A stretch of 64,000 nucleotides of DNA. It comes from Halopseudomonas pelagia CL-AP6. GTDB taxonomy: Bacteria > Pseudomonadota > Gammaproteobacteria > Pseudomonadales > Pseudomonadaceae. The stretch is from NCBI RefSeq assembly GCF_000410875.1, contig NZ_AROI01000005.1, positions 1-64,000 of the forward strand. Reading direction: 5' to 3'. The stretch's first letter is position 1. Each line of letters starts with the position of its first letter. Below the pieces are notes generated by a model that was given only the letters and a program-made list of their open reading frames with translations, was not told where the DNA came from and did not search any database. Shown piece after piece: positions 62,805 to 64,000 of this stretch. Position numbers and translations under genes: made by a program.

Positions 62805-64000
62805 TCAGGGCGGCCCGTGCGTCACCCGTTGAGCTAAACTAGTGCGGTTGATTGCAAGTTCTCCGTTTACATCCGGGCCACGATAGACCATGGATGTTTC
62901 ATGGTGCACATAGTCGCCGTAGCGTTGCGCGCTCAGCCAGTTGAATGAGCCGATACACAGCAGCTCTTCATCGGCCATAACGATTTTGCTATGCACCTTG
63001 TTGACCACGCACACCTGAACATTAGATGCTTTCAGCGTGGCGATCGCCTGCTTGAATTCGGCAATTCTCTGGGGGTCACCCTCAGGCTGGGTGCGCTTGA
63101 TGCCCGTGTTGAAACCCAGGTCGGTATACACCACCACCTGGACGCCACGTTGCACGGTATTGCCCATGAGTTCCAGGGCACCGCTTTCCTGCATCCAGCG
63201 CAACACCACCCAGGGCGTCACGATCTGAACCTGATGGCGAGCCGTTTCCAGCGTTTGCATTAGAAACTGATCATGCTCTTCAACGTCATGCAGGTAACTC
63301 AGCCCAGTACTCGGCGTTTGTAAGTCTTGCCTGGGTTGATAATCGAAAATCAGTTCGTTCGCCGAATCCGAGAACAGGAACTGGGACAGTCGACCGCGCG
63401 GCTTGCTGATGGGCAACTGGCTGAACAAGTCCATGTCGCCGAATACCAGGAAGCTGTCTTTGGCCCGAGAGACGGCCACGTTAAGCATGCTGTCCTTGCG
63501 GTCGATGAACGCACCGTCGGCATGTTTGGAATAGACCGCCGAGAAGATCACCACCGGCCGCTCGGCACCCTGGAAGGAGTGAACCGTGCCGACAGTCATC
63601 TGGCCATCGCCTTTACCGGTGTTGATGCCTAGTGCTGCGCAGGCCTGGACGATGGCTTGCGTCTGTGCGCCGAACGGCGTGATCACGCCAATGATTTCCC
63701 ATAGCTCTTTGTTGTAGTGATCTTTCAGCTCGGCTTGATTTGCTTGAATCCACGCAGCGATCGTCTGCGCCTCCAGCAGGTTCTGACGGCTACCGCCATT
63801 GCTCTGCTGACACATGCCGTCCACATGCAGGTAGCCCAGGCCTGGCAAACCCCCGTTCGGTTTTGGACCTCGTCGCGGTTGCAGTTTGCCCTTGTAGCAG
63901 AGGGCATTGCAGTACTCGATGATCGAGTCGTAGCAGCGGCGGTGCTCGTACAGATACATGCCCCGCGCGAGGTCAGGATCATAGTGATACCGGCTGGTAG
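62805..64000 (-). CDS. Superfamily 1 helicase with C-terminal PLD nuclease domain (partial)
   Basis: The 5' end of this gene lies beyond the right edge; the frame stays open through 64000. The visible roughly 398 residues give the second RecA-like domain of a DNA2/NAM7-type helicase: YEHRRCYDSIIEY, IGVITPFGAQTQAI, TVGTVHSFQGAERPVVIFS, NVAVSRAKD. A phospholipase-D-like domain follows, with VHSKIVMADEELLCIGSFNW (HxK...D motif, one copy). Such fused helicase-nucleases may repair or degrade DNA or RNA, and some act in phage defence. Its partners lie outside the window. Confidence 0.85.
   Translation of the reverse strand, partial: TSRYHYDPDLARGMYLYEHRRCYDSIIEYCNALCYKGKLQPRRGPKPNGGLPGLGYLHVDGMCQQSNGGSRQNLLEAQTIAAWIQANQAELKDHYNKELWEIIGVITPFGAQTQAIVQACAALGINTGKGDGQMTVGTVHSFQGAERPVVIFSAVYSKHADGAFIDRKDSMLNVAVSRAKDSFLVFGDMDLFSQLPISKPRGRLSQFLFSDSANELIFDYQPRQDLQTPSTGLSYLHDVEEHDQFLMQTLETARHQVQIVTPWVVLRWMQESGALELMGNTVQRGVQVVVYTDLGFNTGIKRTQPEGDPQRIAEFKQAIATLKASNVQVCVVNKVHSKIVMADEELLCIGSFNWLSAQRYGDYVHHETSMVYRGPDVNGELAINRTSLAQRVTHGPP

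Noticed and set aside
63725..63982. Second minus-strand frame at the right edge
   Set aside because: Shadow of the helicase-PLD gene in another frame.

Overview
The window reads as the right-hand part of a large metal-resistance genomic island in a gammaproteobacterium of the Pseudomonas group. The evidence for Pseudomonas is the gene families themselves: OprD-family porin, CopA/CopB, PtrA-like small proteins, heavy-metal sensor kinases and DUF3703 proteins. The species cannot be named from the sequence alone. The island ends at about 61.3 kb, where a tyrosine integrase lies next to a 50-nt 3' fragment of tRNA-Thr(TGT), an attachment-site scar followed by the normal tRNA terminator. The last 2.7 kb (SLAC1-type channel, helicase-PLD protein) looks like chromosome. 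The left end of the island is outside the window.

Layout. 0.2-1.8 kb: a lone PD-(D/E)XK-like protein of unknown role. 2.2-9.3 kb (minus): a copper operon with cupredoxin, multicopper oxidase, CopB, an APC permease, a small membrane protein and a Cu(I) ATPase, divergent from a two-component system (9.5-11.5 kb). 11.8-15.3 kb: a nickel/cobalt cluster, with a His-rich protein, a HupE/UreJ protein and an anchor protein divergent from nreA-nreB across a G/C-tract operator. 15.4-22.1 kb: a poorly characterised accessory segment with two small tyrosine recombinases, an AbrB-type protein and its frameshifted relative, an inositol-phosphatase-like protein, an XRE regulator, several unknown genes and a striking set of perfect hairpins. 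22.2-38.2 kb: a mosaic of divalent-metal and envelope genes: three CDF transporters (one decayed), two DUF3703 genes, a frameshifted ZIP transporter, dsbA with an IS-interrupted dsbB, a split dsbD, extra lnt and lspA, a Cd/Pb-type MerR regulator with its operators, and a second Cu ATPase. A 346-bp duplicated segment shows that part of this block was duplicated and one copy has decayed.

38.2-50.3 kb is a copper/silver Cus system: a secreted Cys protein, cusCBA with fused and free CusF, two PtrA-like small proteins, a CusRS pair and an OprD porin. Boxes of the form TNACA-N4-TGTNA stand before several units. 50.6-58 kb is a czcCBA-like divalent-cation RND system with a P-II-like protein and czcD. 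58-59.2 kb holds decayed insertion sequences, then an uncharacterised gene cut by one of them, the integrase and the attachment scar.

Together the genes form layered metal defence: cytoplasmic export by P-type ATPases, CDF and MFS proteins, periplasmic oxidation and chaperoning by cupredoxin, oxidase and CusF, and trans-envelope efflux by two RND systems. Envelope maintenance (Lnt, LspA, Dsb) and several metal-sensing regulators accompany them. Many broken genes (dsbB, ZIP, CDF, AbrB, a small membrane protein, two IS) show that the island is being actively reshaped.
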